64,000 nucleotides of DNA from the NCBI GenBank assembly GCA_029838195.1, contig JALGVJ010000004.1:124001-188000 (forward strand), read 5' to 3'. Source of the DNA: Promethearchaeota archaeon. Lineage in GTDB: Archaea; Asgardarchaeota; Lokiarchaeia; Sigyniarchaeales; SOKP01. The translations under genes were made by a program, and so were the position numbers. Below are positions 56,514-64,000 of this stretch, piece by piece. Below the pieces are notes generated by a model. It ran no database searches and was not told the DNA's origin. It saw only the letters and a program-made list of their open reading frames with translations. How positions within the stretch are numbered: position 1 is the first letter of the stretch; each line of letters begins with the position of its first letter.

Positions 56514-56875
56514 TGCTTACCTCTTTTAAAATAATGAATTCCTATTTTAAGAGCTCTTTAATTAAGAATCAGGAGAGGAGTTCATTTAATTGAAAAATTA
56601 TCTCTCCATATTTATATAAACAATCGTTTCATTAAAAAATAAAATGTTTTAATAAAAATTTTTCTTGGTTTTAATAACGATTAATTAAATATTTTCATGA
56701 ATTTTCAAATATTTATTCAAAATAGGAGACAAATGTTCTTAATAGAGAGTTCAGAAAGAGTTTTGTACTTTTTAAAAATTTATTTTTATTTTCAAACTTT
56801 CTCTAATTAGTACAAAAATTTTTTTTTTGATACATAATTAATGCATGTTAGAATTCTTTAATTAATGGAATGATC
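56514..56875. other. Divergent spacer between the GT4 gene and a small gene
   Basis: About 360 bp, AT-rich. It includes the palindromic TATA-like TTTATATAAA at 56611-56620, which could serve the minus-strand GT4 gene. Nothing else seen. Confidence 0.45.
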
Positions 56876-57055
56876 ATGGACGAAGCAGAGAAAAGAAAAA
56901 TCGAACAAGATATTATTAAGAAAAGAAGATTACCTTATTCATTAGATTTAATAGAAGTTAACGGAGATAAATACGTAGTGTTGAATAATTATGGCTCTAC
57001 GATAACTTATATTAAAAAAGGCGATGAATACTTCTTGGAAGAGGAATTAAAATAA
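56876..57055 (+). CDS. Small conserved-looking hypothetical protein
   Basis: 59 residues from ATG 56876 (61 from 56870). A charged helix (MDEAEKRKIEQDIIKKRR) is followed by three beta-like segments (YSLDLIEVNGDKYVVLNN, YGSTITYIKKGDEYFL). Codon use is like the neighbours and the design is compact, so it is probably a real small protein. I do not recognise the family. Confidence 0.55.
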   Translation: MDEAEKRKIEQDIIKKRRLPYSLDLIEVNGDKYVVLNNYGSTITYIKKGDEYFLEEELK

Positions 57056-57368
57056 CTCCTTTTTATTCTCATAAATAAGATTGAGTTAATAATGGGAGAT
57101 TTTTTTAAGAAAATAAAGAGATAATAAACTCATTTTTAATTAACTAAAATTTAATTTTAATCAAGTGAAACTAGTATTTTAAAATCATGCGGATTAGATG
57201 CTACACTTGATTAATTTAATGATATTAACAAACTCGCCGAGAAATAAGAATTTCTCTCACTTAATAATTCATTATAGATAAGAATTTAAGAAAAAATTAT
57301 TTTTATTAAATTAAGAAATATTAATTTTCAATGACGTTATAAAGTGGGGAAAGATTCAAAGACGAAGG
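57056..57368. other. Intergenic region, nothing recognised
   Basis: 313 bp, AT-rich. T-run after the small gene. No repeat, RNA or conserved frame seen. Confidence 0.5.
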
Positions 57369-58535
57369 ATGGATTCTACTGATTCAGGAAGTAACTTGAG
57401 TGAAAAATTTCGAGCGTGCGTGAATGAGCATACATCTTTATCTATGTATAAAAAAAGAGAAAATTTTTACTGCATTATTCGAAAAGATTTATCTAAACCT
57501 TATGAGGTAGATGTAGATGCGTCCGAAGCGCCTATTACAAATAAAATGACAAAGGTCGCAGAACCATACGAAATCAGTATTGCTGATTTAAAGATTTTAG
57601 AAGATGAAGTATTTCCCATTAATGAGGCAATTAAAAAAGTATTCGGCCCTGAAAATGAGTTGAAATTAAAAACGATTACCTTAGCGATTGGGGGTAGCAT
57701 TACCGATTATGTCACGGTTGATAAAGGCGATTTAATAAAATTTGATGTAACCCCTACTCTTACCGGCTTGATGGAATTCGTGGAAGAAAACAATGAGAGC
57801 ATAATAGGATTCCTAAATTCTGAATATATTAGTGAAGAGGGAAATGTAATTTATTTAAATTGTGGAAGAGAAAAACTATCCAAAAACATTCTTTCGATTA
57901 AATTAAAAATTTTAGCTTCCATGCAACAACGAGGATTATTCTTGCAACAAGAACATAAATATTATGGACTTCAATTATACGTCATTATTGCCTCTCGAGT
58001 ACAAGATGATAATAAATTATTAGAATTCTTAAAAGAATTAGGAATTGATTGGGAGTTAATCTTTTTTAGAAGAAGATTAGCCATTCATGATTGGATTCAA
58101 ATCGAATGTGAGAAAGATAAAGAAAATCTAAAAGGATTCTTACGAGCTAAATATAAAACTTTAAACTATTTTGATGTTAATAATATCACTCTAGTGGTCG
58201 TTAAAAACGAATTACCTTTTATTGTTGCAGATAAAATGGCTTCACTTCTCTCTAACATGAAATCTGAACGTATTAATCAATCCAAGGGGGAATCCTTACA
58301 AGATTCGGCAAGGAGCTCAAGGCTTTCAACCAGAAGAACCTATTATACCCGAGATTTTTATCAACCGAGGGATCACCAAGGAGAAGAATATTCTATAACT
58401 TTAAAAAAAGCAGAAATCGCTGCTGCTGCTAAACTAGCATGTGCTTACTTGGGAATTCAAAAACAAATGGAGTTTGATAGAGATATTCCCATAACTGAAA
58501 TTTTAAAATATCAAGAAGAATTAACCAATATTTAA
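57369..58535 (+). CDS. Hypothetical protein, unknown family
   Basis: 388 residues, soluble, mixed alpha/beta with many charged residues. Segments that look structured are KTITLAIGGSITDYVTVDKG, LQLYVIIASRVQDDNKLLEF and KYKTLNYFDVNNITLVVVKN. A Ser/Arg-rich flexible stretch (about 305-330) precedes a final helix (KKAEIAAAAKLACAYLG). I see no catalytic motif, membrane segment or zinc ligand cluster. It is monocistronic, convergent with Mch. I do not recognise it. Confidence 0.6.
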   Translation: MDSTDSGSNLSEKFRACVNEHTSLSMYKKRENFYCIIRKDLSKPYEVDVDASEAPITNKMTKVAEPYEISIADLKILEDEVFPINEAIKKVFGPENELKLKTITLAIGGSITDYVTVDKGDLIKFDVTPTLTGLMEFVEENNESIIGFLNSEYISEEGNVIYLNCGREKLSKNILSIKLKILASMQQRGLFLQQEHKYYGLQLYVIIASRVQDDNKLLEFLKELGIDWELIFFRRRLAIHDWIQIECEKDKENLKGFLRAKYKTLNYFDVNNITLVVVKNELPFIVADKMASLLSNMKSERINQSKGESLQDSARSSRLSTRRTYYTRDFYQPRDHQGEEYSITLKKAEIAAAAKLACAYLGIQKQMEFDRDIPITEILKYQEELTNI

Positions 58536-58578
58536 TTAGTGATAATTAAAATAAAAAATAAAAAAAAATAAGATTCGT

Positions 58579-59586
58579 TCACTCTAATCCGTAAGAAGTT
58601 TTTAATAACTCGTGATTTACTTTTCCTACCGTAATAGTTTTTCCGGTTCTTAGATTATTTATCGTGTATGTTGCTGGAGCAAAAAGCCCAGGATCGATTT
58701 TATAAAAATCATAGTCTGCTTCTTTAAATATGACATTAAATGGTTTTCCATAACTTGATGATTGATTTGCTGGAGCTTTCTTTAAAATCTCAATAATTTC
58801 TGGCTCTTTTTCTTTTTCAGCATCAATTACATAAAAAGTAGATCCGGCAGCGATAATAGAATCATTAGTCAATCCCATGGCCGTAAAATCATCTTTAGCA
58901 ATGGGAGCGATGGTGGTAATTCCAAATCCTTCTTTAATTACATCTAATGGAAAATGTAGTTCATGCAATTTGTGAATCCCCGTTTCTACAATTCGAGCAG
59001 CAACTTGAATTGAACCTGTCAAGCAAGCAGTGGGAGCACAGACGGCATACGTATTTTCTGCGGGTACCTTACAATTATCCGTAATTATTTGCATTACTTC
59101 TTCATTCGGCATTTCTCTCGTCTCAAAAACAATAACCGCACAGTTAGAATTATCCGTGTAATCTAACTCTTCGAAAAGCTTTTCTTTCTTTGCTTTAGAT
59201 CTCGCTGGACCTGAGCCTAATGACTGGAAAACGACTTTCTTCTTAATTTTTCCATCTTTTTCCACTTCTTTTTTTAGTTTTACGCTCCATCCGGCTAATT
59301 GCGAGGCTAAACAAGAGATGATGGGATGAGAGGTATGAACATTGACTGCTGGAAGAAAATGTCCATCCACCTTGTAAGATGTAAATTCTACTGTTCCAAG
59401 ACCCCCCATGCAAATTTCGCCTACTAATTTTCCGCCAATCCATCCCGCATGAGTCATATCTACAATGGTTTGGCCGGAGGTTAATTTAATTACTTTTGCA
59501 CCATAGAGAGTCTGATTTTTTATAATATCTTCTACAATTTTTAGGGCTAAATCATTAACATTAATTTGTTCCAAAAAATTCACCAT
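58579..59586 (-). CDS. mch: Methenyltetrahydromethanopterin cyclohydrolase (Mch)
   Basis: 335 residues. The diagnostic stretches are TIVDMTHAGWIGGKLVGEIC, then GLGTVEFTSYKVDG, VHTSHPIISCLASQLAGW, SLGSGPAR, and ENTYAVCAPTACLTGSIQVA. It converts methenyl-H4MPT and formyl-H4MPT in the one-carbon (methyl) branch of the archaeal Wood-Ljungdahl pathway. Its presence shows a tetrahydromethanopterin-dependent C1 metabolism. Other pathway genes are not in the window; a core MetE lies at 15224. Confidence 0.95.
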   Translation of the reverse strand: MVNFLEQINVNDLALKIVEDIIKNQTLYGAKVIKLTSGQTIVDMTHAGWIGGKLVGEICMGGLGTVEFTSYKVDGHFLPAVNVHTSHPIISCLASQLAGWSVKLKKEVEKDGKIKKKVVFQSLGSGPARSKAKKEKLFEELDYTDNSNCAVIVFETREMPNEEVMQIITDNCKVPAENTYAVCAPTACLTGSIQVAARIVETGIHKLHELHFPLDVIKEGFGITTIAPIAKDDFTAMGLTNDSIIAAGSTFYVIDAEKEKEPEIIEILKKAPANQSSSYGKPFNVIFKEADYDFYKIDPGLFAPATYTINNLRTGKTITVGKVNHELLKTSYGLE

Positions 59587-59762
59587 TAATGATGTTTTTA
59601 TAATTTTTTAGGTAAAATGATTTTTAAATTTTTAGAATTTTACTGAAATCTTCCAGCATAAAGTCATGATTTAAGCATGAAAAAATTTAAAATTATAATT
59701 AGTTTTTAATATCAAACACGGAATGTTATACATGAAAAATCAAGAAAAACGAATGACATATT

Positions 59763-61283
59763 ATGGACAAGAAAGATCATCGAATCTTGATGTTTTTGGA
59801 TGAAATAAGAAAAGCTTTGAATTATTTTCTAGAACATTATCATGAAAATTCTGCACCTGTTCAAATTTACACGCATTTAGATTCAGATGGATTAACTTCA
59901 GGGGCAATTTTAGGAAAAGCCTTATACAGGGAACAAATTCCTTTTCAAATTCGAGTATTGAAACAATTAGAAAAAAACGAAATTAAAAAATTAAAGGAAT
60001 CGGCTAAAAAATTAAAGAATTTCATTATTTTTTCGGATTTTGGTAGTGGACAGTACAAGGAATTAGTCGAAAGTTTAAATAATACGGAAAAGCCCATATA
60101 TTTTCTCATTTTAGACCATCACCTTCCTCAATCTGTTTCAAGCAAGGAAGAGATTGAATTACTTGAAAAAATTCACGTGCAGACCTCCCCTTTTCATGTT
60201 AATCCTTATTTTCAAAATATTGATGGAAGTTCAGAAATTTCTGGAGCGGGTGTTTGTTATTATTTTTCTAAAGCATTGAATGAAAAAAACGTGGATTTGT
60301 CCGGTCTTGCCATTATAGGTGCTTTAGGAGATATTCAAAATCAAGGAACACATAAATCTTTTAAAGGTGTGAATGAATTAATTTTAAAGGATGCCGTGGA
60401 TATGGGTCTTGTAAAGGTTATTGATGACTTGAATTTTTCAACCACAAGACCATTAAATGAAGCTCTCGCCTATTCCTCTGATATTTACATGCCTGGTTTG
60501 AGTAATGACGTGAATAAATCATTAAAATTTTTACAATCCATAGGAATTTTAATAGAAAAATCTGATGGGCAGATAAAAACACTCTCTGATTTAACTAAAA
60601 AAGAAAAACAAAAATTAACTTCTGCCATAATAGAATATATTTCCATGAAAATGGACGTAGATCCTGGCGAATTTATTAGTCGGCTAATAGTAAACAAGTA
60701 TATTTTAGCCCAAGAGCCCGAAAATACAATTCTTAAAGATATGGGTGAATTTTCTAACCTTCTAAATTCTTGCGGCAGGACAAACAATGCCTCTTTAGGA
60801 ATTGCTATTGCAATGGGAAACAGAACGGACGCTCTCACCAAGGCATTAGAAAACCTACAAGAATACAAGAAAACCTTAATGAACGCATTAAATTGGTTAA
60901 AAGAAGAAGATAAGATTAAACAAAAGAACTATCTTCAATATTTCTATGGGGAAAACATGATAAATGAGAATATCGTGGGAACAATTGCAACCATGCTAAT
61001 TTTTGAAAAAGGACCGGTAATCGATTTAAATAAACCCATATTTGGTCTGGCAGAAAGAAAAGAAGAGCAAGTGTTTAAAGTTTCTGCAAGAGCAAGCAAG
61101 GAATTAGTGGAAAAAGGATTGAATTTATCTGAAGTGATTAGAGAAGCTTGTAAAAGAACTAACATTGACGTGTTAGGCGGCGGCCATCCTCCTGCTGCTG
61201 GCACGAAAGTGCCTCTTGATCGAGCCGAGATTTTTTTAGAACAGTGCAATGAAGTAATAAAAATTCAACTCTCTTCCCAATGA
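59763..61283 (+). CDS. RecJ-like DHH-family nuclease (archaeal GAN/RecJ type)
   Basis: 506 residues. DHH motif I is YTHLDSDGLTSGAILGKAL (H38, D40, D42). IIFSDFGSG and ILDHHLPQ (D118-H120) follow, and IGALGDIQNQG is motif IV. The DHHA1 C-terminus has the GGGHPPAAG signature (about 476-484). Archaeal relatives include GAN, a 5'-3' single-strand exonuclease associated with GINS, and Cdc45-like proteins. All catalytic residues appear present, so it is likely active. It is convergent with the beta-CASP nuclease (30 bp apart). Confidence 0.9.
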   Translation: MDKKDHRILMFLDEIRKALNYFLEHYHENSAPVQIYTHLDSDGLTSGAILGKALYREQIPFQIRVLKQLEKNEIKKLKESAKKLKNFIIFSDFGSGQYKELVESLNNTEKPIYFLILDHHLPQSVSSKEEIELLEKIHVQTSPFHVNPYFQNIDGSSEISGAGVCYYFSKALNEKNVDLSGLAIIGALGDIQNQGTHKSFKGVNELILKDAVDMGLVKVIDDLNFSTTRPLNEALAYSSDIYMPGLSNDVNKSLKFLQSIGILIEKSDGQIKTLSDLTKKEKQKLTSAIIEYISMKMDVDPGEFISRLIVNKYILAQEPENTILKDMGEFSNLLNSCGRTNNASLGIAIAMGNRTDALTKALENLQEYKKTLMNALNWLKEEDKIKQKNYLQYFYGENMINENIVGTIATMLIFEKGPVIDLNKPIFGLAERKEEQVFKVSARASKELVEKGLNLSEVIREACKRTNIDVLGGGHPPAAGTKVPLDRAEIFLEQCNEVIKIQLSSQ

Positions 61284-61313
61284 AATAAACCTTACATGTT
61301 TTCCTTTTAAATT

Positions 61314-62618
61314 TTAAATCATGTATTCTTCTCCAATTTCTGGAGCAACGGAATTATATCCCTTTTTTACTAATGAACTAGAAAAACGGGTAGTAGATTT
61401 TTCATCCCCATGGATGCAAAACACTTGAGAACCATCCCGGAATTTCAAACCATTTACATATTCAAGTAATTGAGTTCCATCAGCATGAGAAGAAAAATCA
61501 AAATATTCATAATCACATTTAGCTACCACCCTTATTGGAGAGAGATCTTCTACAACACTTCCATGATCTCGTTTATAATCAAAATACCCCTTATCTAATA
61601 AGGTTCTTCCTGGGCTATCCTCAACTTGATACCCCACAAAGTATATAGCAGATAAAGGATCCCTCAAAATGGTTTTTAAATATTCCATTACGGCACCTCC
61701 TTTTAACATGCCACTAGATGCGATAAAAACAGCATTTTCTTTTTTAATGGAACCCCTATCTATTTGTCTTGATATAAATTTTGCTTTTTTCAATGCTTTT
61801 TTATAAATTTTATAATCTTTTAACGCTTCGGGATAGTTTAAGTAACTCGTACAAATTTTTCGTGATAGACCATCCACATAAATTTGATCATTATAATTGT
61901 ATTTATGTAAAATTAACAATACTTCTTGGGAACGCGCAACCGCAAACGCCGGAATCAATATTTTGCCTCCATTGCTTATTACATTTGATATCTTGTCAAC
62001 AAAATTTTTCTCAAGCATCTCTCTATTAGGATGAGTTTTCAAGGCATATGTAGACTCAATAATCAAGCAATCAATGGGAGGTAAATTTTCTGTAGAAGTA
62101 GGAAAGCATAAATTAGTGTTTTGGGTGTTGATATCGCCCGAATATAAGATGTTTTTCCCATCTACTTCTATTAAAATAGACACGCTTCCGGGAATATGTC
62201 CTGCATTAATAAAGGTTATATAGAAATTTTCATCAATTTTTTGCCGAATCCCTTCCTCTAAAAACCAAGCATTATTTCTTAACTTTTCTAATTCTCTATA
62301 TCCAAATTGAAAATTATACTTGGAAATATTTAATGAGTCTTTAATTAAAATTTCAGAAATTCTTAATGAAATAGGATTGGTATAAAAAGGTACTTGTTTC
62401 TCTTTATATAATTTAGGGAGGGCTCCCGAATGATCAACATGAGCGTGTGTTAAAGCAACACCTTTAAGATTTTTTATATTAACTGGAAGGGGGAGTCTTG
62501 CATCTTTTTGAAATCCAATACCGTAATCTAATATACATTTTCTTCCATTATTAGAAGTTATTAAAATTCCTGCTCTTCCAATTTCACGGCATGAACCTAA
62601 AAACGTTATTTTCGTCAT
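61314..62618 (-). CDS. MBL-fold beta-CASP ribonuclease (aCPSF/Ysh1-like)
   Basis: 434 residues. The metallo-beta-lactamase motif ALTHAHVDHSGALP (HxHxDH, about 58-63) is followed by NAGHIPGSVSILIEV, LYSGDINTQNT and IIESTYALKTHPNRE. The beta-CASP part has LIPAFAVARSQEVLLIL (motif A region), FIASSGMLKGG, and the terminal FSSHADGTQLLEY and FCIHGDEKST. No KH domains precede it, so it matches the shorter aCPSF2-type group. It acts in RNA 3'-end processing or decay. Confidence 0.9.
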   Translation of the reverse strand: MTKITFLGSCREIGRAGILITSNNGRKCILDYGIGFQKDARLPLPVNIKNLKGVALTHAHVDHSGALPKLYKEKQVPFYTNPISLRISEILIKDSLNISKYNFQFGYRELEKLRNNAWFLEEGIRQKIDENFYITFINAGHIPGSVSILIEVDGKNILYSGDINTQNTNLCFPTSTENLPPIDCLIIESTYALKTHPNREMLEKNFVDKISNVISNGGKILIPAFAVARSQEVLLILHKYNYNDQIYVDGLSRKICTSYLNYPEALKDYKIYKKALKKAKFISRQIDRGSIKKENAVFIASSGMLKGGAVMEYLKTILRDPLSAIYFVGYQVEDSPGRTLLDKGYFDYKRDHGSVVEDLSPIRVVAKCDYEYFDFSSHADGTQLLEYVNGLKFRDGSQVFCIHGDEKSTTRFSSSLVKKGYNSVAPEIGEEYMI

Positions 62619-62888
62619 TTTTAAAGCATTAATAAAATATAGAAATAGTAAACAAGTTAACGTCTTATTTGATTTAATAATTTCAAAAAGATTAATTTTT
62701 GCATTTTTAGAAATTGATGAAATTATTCATTAATTTAAAATTTTATAAAGAATTTTTAAATTATTTTTAGAAAAACATGGGTTTTGCTTGGATAATGGGA
62801 TTTAAAAAAACTCAATATCATTAAAATTTTAATTAATCTAAAATAAAAAGTAAATATACTCTAAACAATTAAAAATAGGGATATTTTC

Positions 62889-63752
62889 ATGAAATTCGAA
62901 GGAAAAGCAGAAATTGGAATTATAGGTGGAACTGGTTCGGATCTGGAATTGGAAAATGCCGAAGATGTTAAAATCTACACGCCTTATGGAAAAACTTCAG
63001 ATTTCATTAAAATTGGAAATTTTCAAGGAAAACGGATTGCTTTTATTCCACGTCATGGAACGGGCCATGTCATTCCCCCTCACCAATTGAATTCGCGGGC
63101 AAATATTTGGGCTCTAAAAGAATTGGGTGTTCAATGCATCATTTCACCCAGTGCTGTAGGCTCTTTAAGAAAAGAACATGGAAAAGGAAAATTCCTTTTG
63201 GTTGATCAATATATAGATCGCACGAAAAAGCGGTTAGATACATTCTATGAAGGAGGGCAAGTATGCCATATATCCCAAGCCGAACCTTATTGCGATTATC
63301 TCAATGGATTATTTCATGATAAAGGGAAAACGATTGAGGGATTGGAAATTCAAAAAGGAGGGACATACGTGTGCATTGAAGGTCCCCGATTCTCCACGAG
63401 AGCTGAATCTATAATGTTTCGGACCTGGGGCGGAGATATAATTGGCATGACCACTTATCCGGAAGTAGTATTGGCTGCTGAAAAAGAAATGTGCTATTGC
63501 TGCATCGCCATGGTCACGGATTTAGATGTATGGGCGGGAGAGTGCCCAAATTGTGGAATTGTTGAATATCAAGAGAAATGTGAAAAATGTGGAGGCCCTG
63601 TTAATAAACTGGCTGTAAGCATAAATGAAATATTAGAGACTATGGAAAAAAATACCAAGAACTTAAAAAAGCTATTGGAAATAACCATTCCCGAAATTGA
63701 TACTTCAAGAGATTGTCCATGCAAGCATTCTCTTACGGGAGCAGTAATATAA
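62889..63752 (+). CDS. 5'-methylthioadenosine phosphorylase-type purine nucleoside phosphorylase with zinc-ribbon-like insertion
   Basis: 287 residues. It has the phosphate-binding IIGGTGSDLE and RHGTGHVIPPHQLNSRANIW, purine-site residues in CIEGPRFSTRAES and IIGMTTYPEVVLAAEKEM, and DLDVWAGE. After the latter comes an insertion with C219, C222, C231 and C234 (CPNCGIVEYQEKCEKCGG), probably a zinc ribbon. The terminal CPC is like the disulfide pair of archaeal enzymes. It releases adenine from methylthioadenosine. The APRT gene faces it across 80 bp, so the freed adenine can be salvaged. Confidence 0.93.
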   Translation: MKFEGKAEIGIIGGTGSDLELENAEDVKIYTPYGKTSDFIKIGNFQGKRIAFIPRHGTGHVIPPHQLNSRANIWALKELGVQCIISPSAVGSLRKEHGKGKFLLVDQYIDRTKKRLDTFYEGGQVCHISQAEPYCDYLNGLFHDKGKTIEGLEIQKGGTYVCIEGPRFSTRAESIMFRTWGGDIIGMTTYPEVVLAAEKEMCYCCIAMVTDLDVWAGECPNCGIVEYQEKCEKCGGPVNKLAVSINEILETMEKNTKNLKKLLEITIPEIDTSRDCPCKHSLTGAVI

Positions 63753-63831
63753 AGAAGAAAGAGAAAAAATTAGGGAAAAAATATTCTTTTTTTTATGTTT
63801 CATTCTTTTCATTACCTTTTTCATTTTAATT

Positions 63832-64000
63832 TTATTCCTCTACGGGAATTTGAACTAAGGTATAGACGTCATATTCTTTAAGTAAATCTCGCCCATGCAA
63901 GCTTCCCGTCAGTTCAATTACAAAAGCCACCCCTACAACAGTTCCTCCTGCTTTTTCAATTAATTTACATGCTGCTCTTGCCGTGCCTCCCGTGGCAAGG
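63832..64000 (-). CDS. apt: Adenine phosphoribosyltransferase, C-terminal part (cut by window edge)
   Basis: The minus-strand frame from the right edge reads [20 protein letters not shown], then [20 protein letters not shown] and ends [12 protein letters not shown] at TAA 63832-63834. LATGGTA is the PRPP loop of APRT, and the remainder matches its C-terminus. The enzyme joins adenine to PRPP to give AMP. The N-terminal part lies outside the window. Converges with the MTAP-type gene. Confidence 0.92.
   Translation of the reverse strand, partial: LATGGTARAACKLIEKAGGTVVGVAFVIELTGSLHGRDLLKEYDVYTLVQIPVEE

Noticed and set aside
1..64000. CRISPR array, rRNA or tRNA genes
   Set aside because: No regularly spaced repeats, rRNA-like stretches or convincing T-loop/acceptor pairs were found on either strand by eye; a covariance search could still reveal a divergent or intron-containing tRNA.

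Overview
The window comes from the chromosome of an AT-rich archaeon, almost certainly an Asgard archaeon and most likely of the Lokiarchaeia type. Archaeal identity is shown by Rpo4 (RpoF), ribosomal proteins L21e and L35Ae, Pus10, a DUF655 protein, an aCPSF-type beta-CASP nuclease, a RecJ-like DHH nuclease, type II 3-dehydroquinate synthase and methenyl-tetrahydromethanopterin cyclohydrolase. Asgard identity is suggested by a Snf7-type ESCRT-III protein, a Ras/Rab-like small GTPase, a Roadblock/LC7 protein, a presenilin/SPP-like protease and a leucine-rich-repeat protein in one 64 kb stretch.

Layout. 1-3750 (minus strand) is the conserved archaeal run pus10 - rpl21e - rpo4 - DUF655 - ksgA, with ksgA cut by the left edge. 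3957-5730 holds a cold-shock protein, a HEPN/MNT pair whose HEPN gene has an in-frame stop, and the decayed remains of a membrane-protein gene. 5920-14345 holds a GPH-type transporter, a Roadblock protein, a P-loop kinase, a zinc-ribbon/CPBP membrane protein lacking protease residues, a broken uroporphyrinogen-decarboxylase-like methyltransferase, a GH57 enzyme and DHQ synthase II. 14507-19591 has ESCRT-III, a core MetE, a zinc-finger protein with a possible PH/GRAM-like region, a PHP phosphoesterase and L35Ae.

19798-34947 is a catabolic region: M20 peptidase, neutral-ceramidase-like protein, GPH and MFS transporters, a ThDP enzyme, a class III aminotransferase, a tungsten AOR, a split UxaA-type dehydratase/lyase (SAF subunit plus catalytic subunit) and a C69-like Ntn hydrolase that seems to start at ACG. 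35077-39387 holds two orphan membrane proteins, a pseudogene of a FATP-type acyl-CoA synthetase, RidA, and a D-serine-dehydratase-like gene split by a stop codon. 39624-44430 has a GT5 glycogen-synthase-like enzyme, an enoyl-CoA hydratase family protein and an XPD/Rad3-like helicase whose Walker A motif lies before its first ATG.

44807-47504 is a compact set of membrane protein, small GTPase and membrane-anchored M28 peptidase. It is followed by a 313-bp element with perfect 23-bp terminal inverted repeats. 47865-64000 contains an FrhB-like protein, a winged-helix protein with no ATG start, an LRR protein, 3-hydroxyacyl-CoA dehydrogenase, an IS200/IS605-like non-coding element, the presenilin-like protease, an FTR1 iron permease, a divergent archaemetzincin, a GT4 glycosyltransferase, two proteins I do not recognise, Mch, a RecJ-like nuclease, the beta-CASP nuclease, and MTAP convergent with APRT (an adenine-salvage pair; APRT cut by the right edge).

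Two patterns stand out. First, several otherwise normal genes are broken by a single in-frame stop or frameshift. Second, at least three coding regions have no ATG/GTG/TTG at the expected start but do have a Shine-Dalgarno-like sequence 7-8 nt before ACG, ATA or ATT. These may be genuine non-canonical starts, recent gene decay, or assembly errors; reads would decide. No rRNA, tRNA or CRISPR array was recognised.
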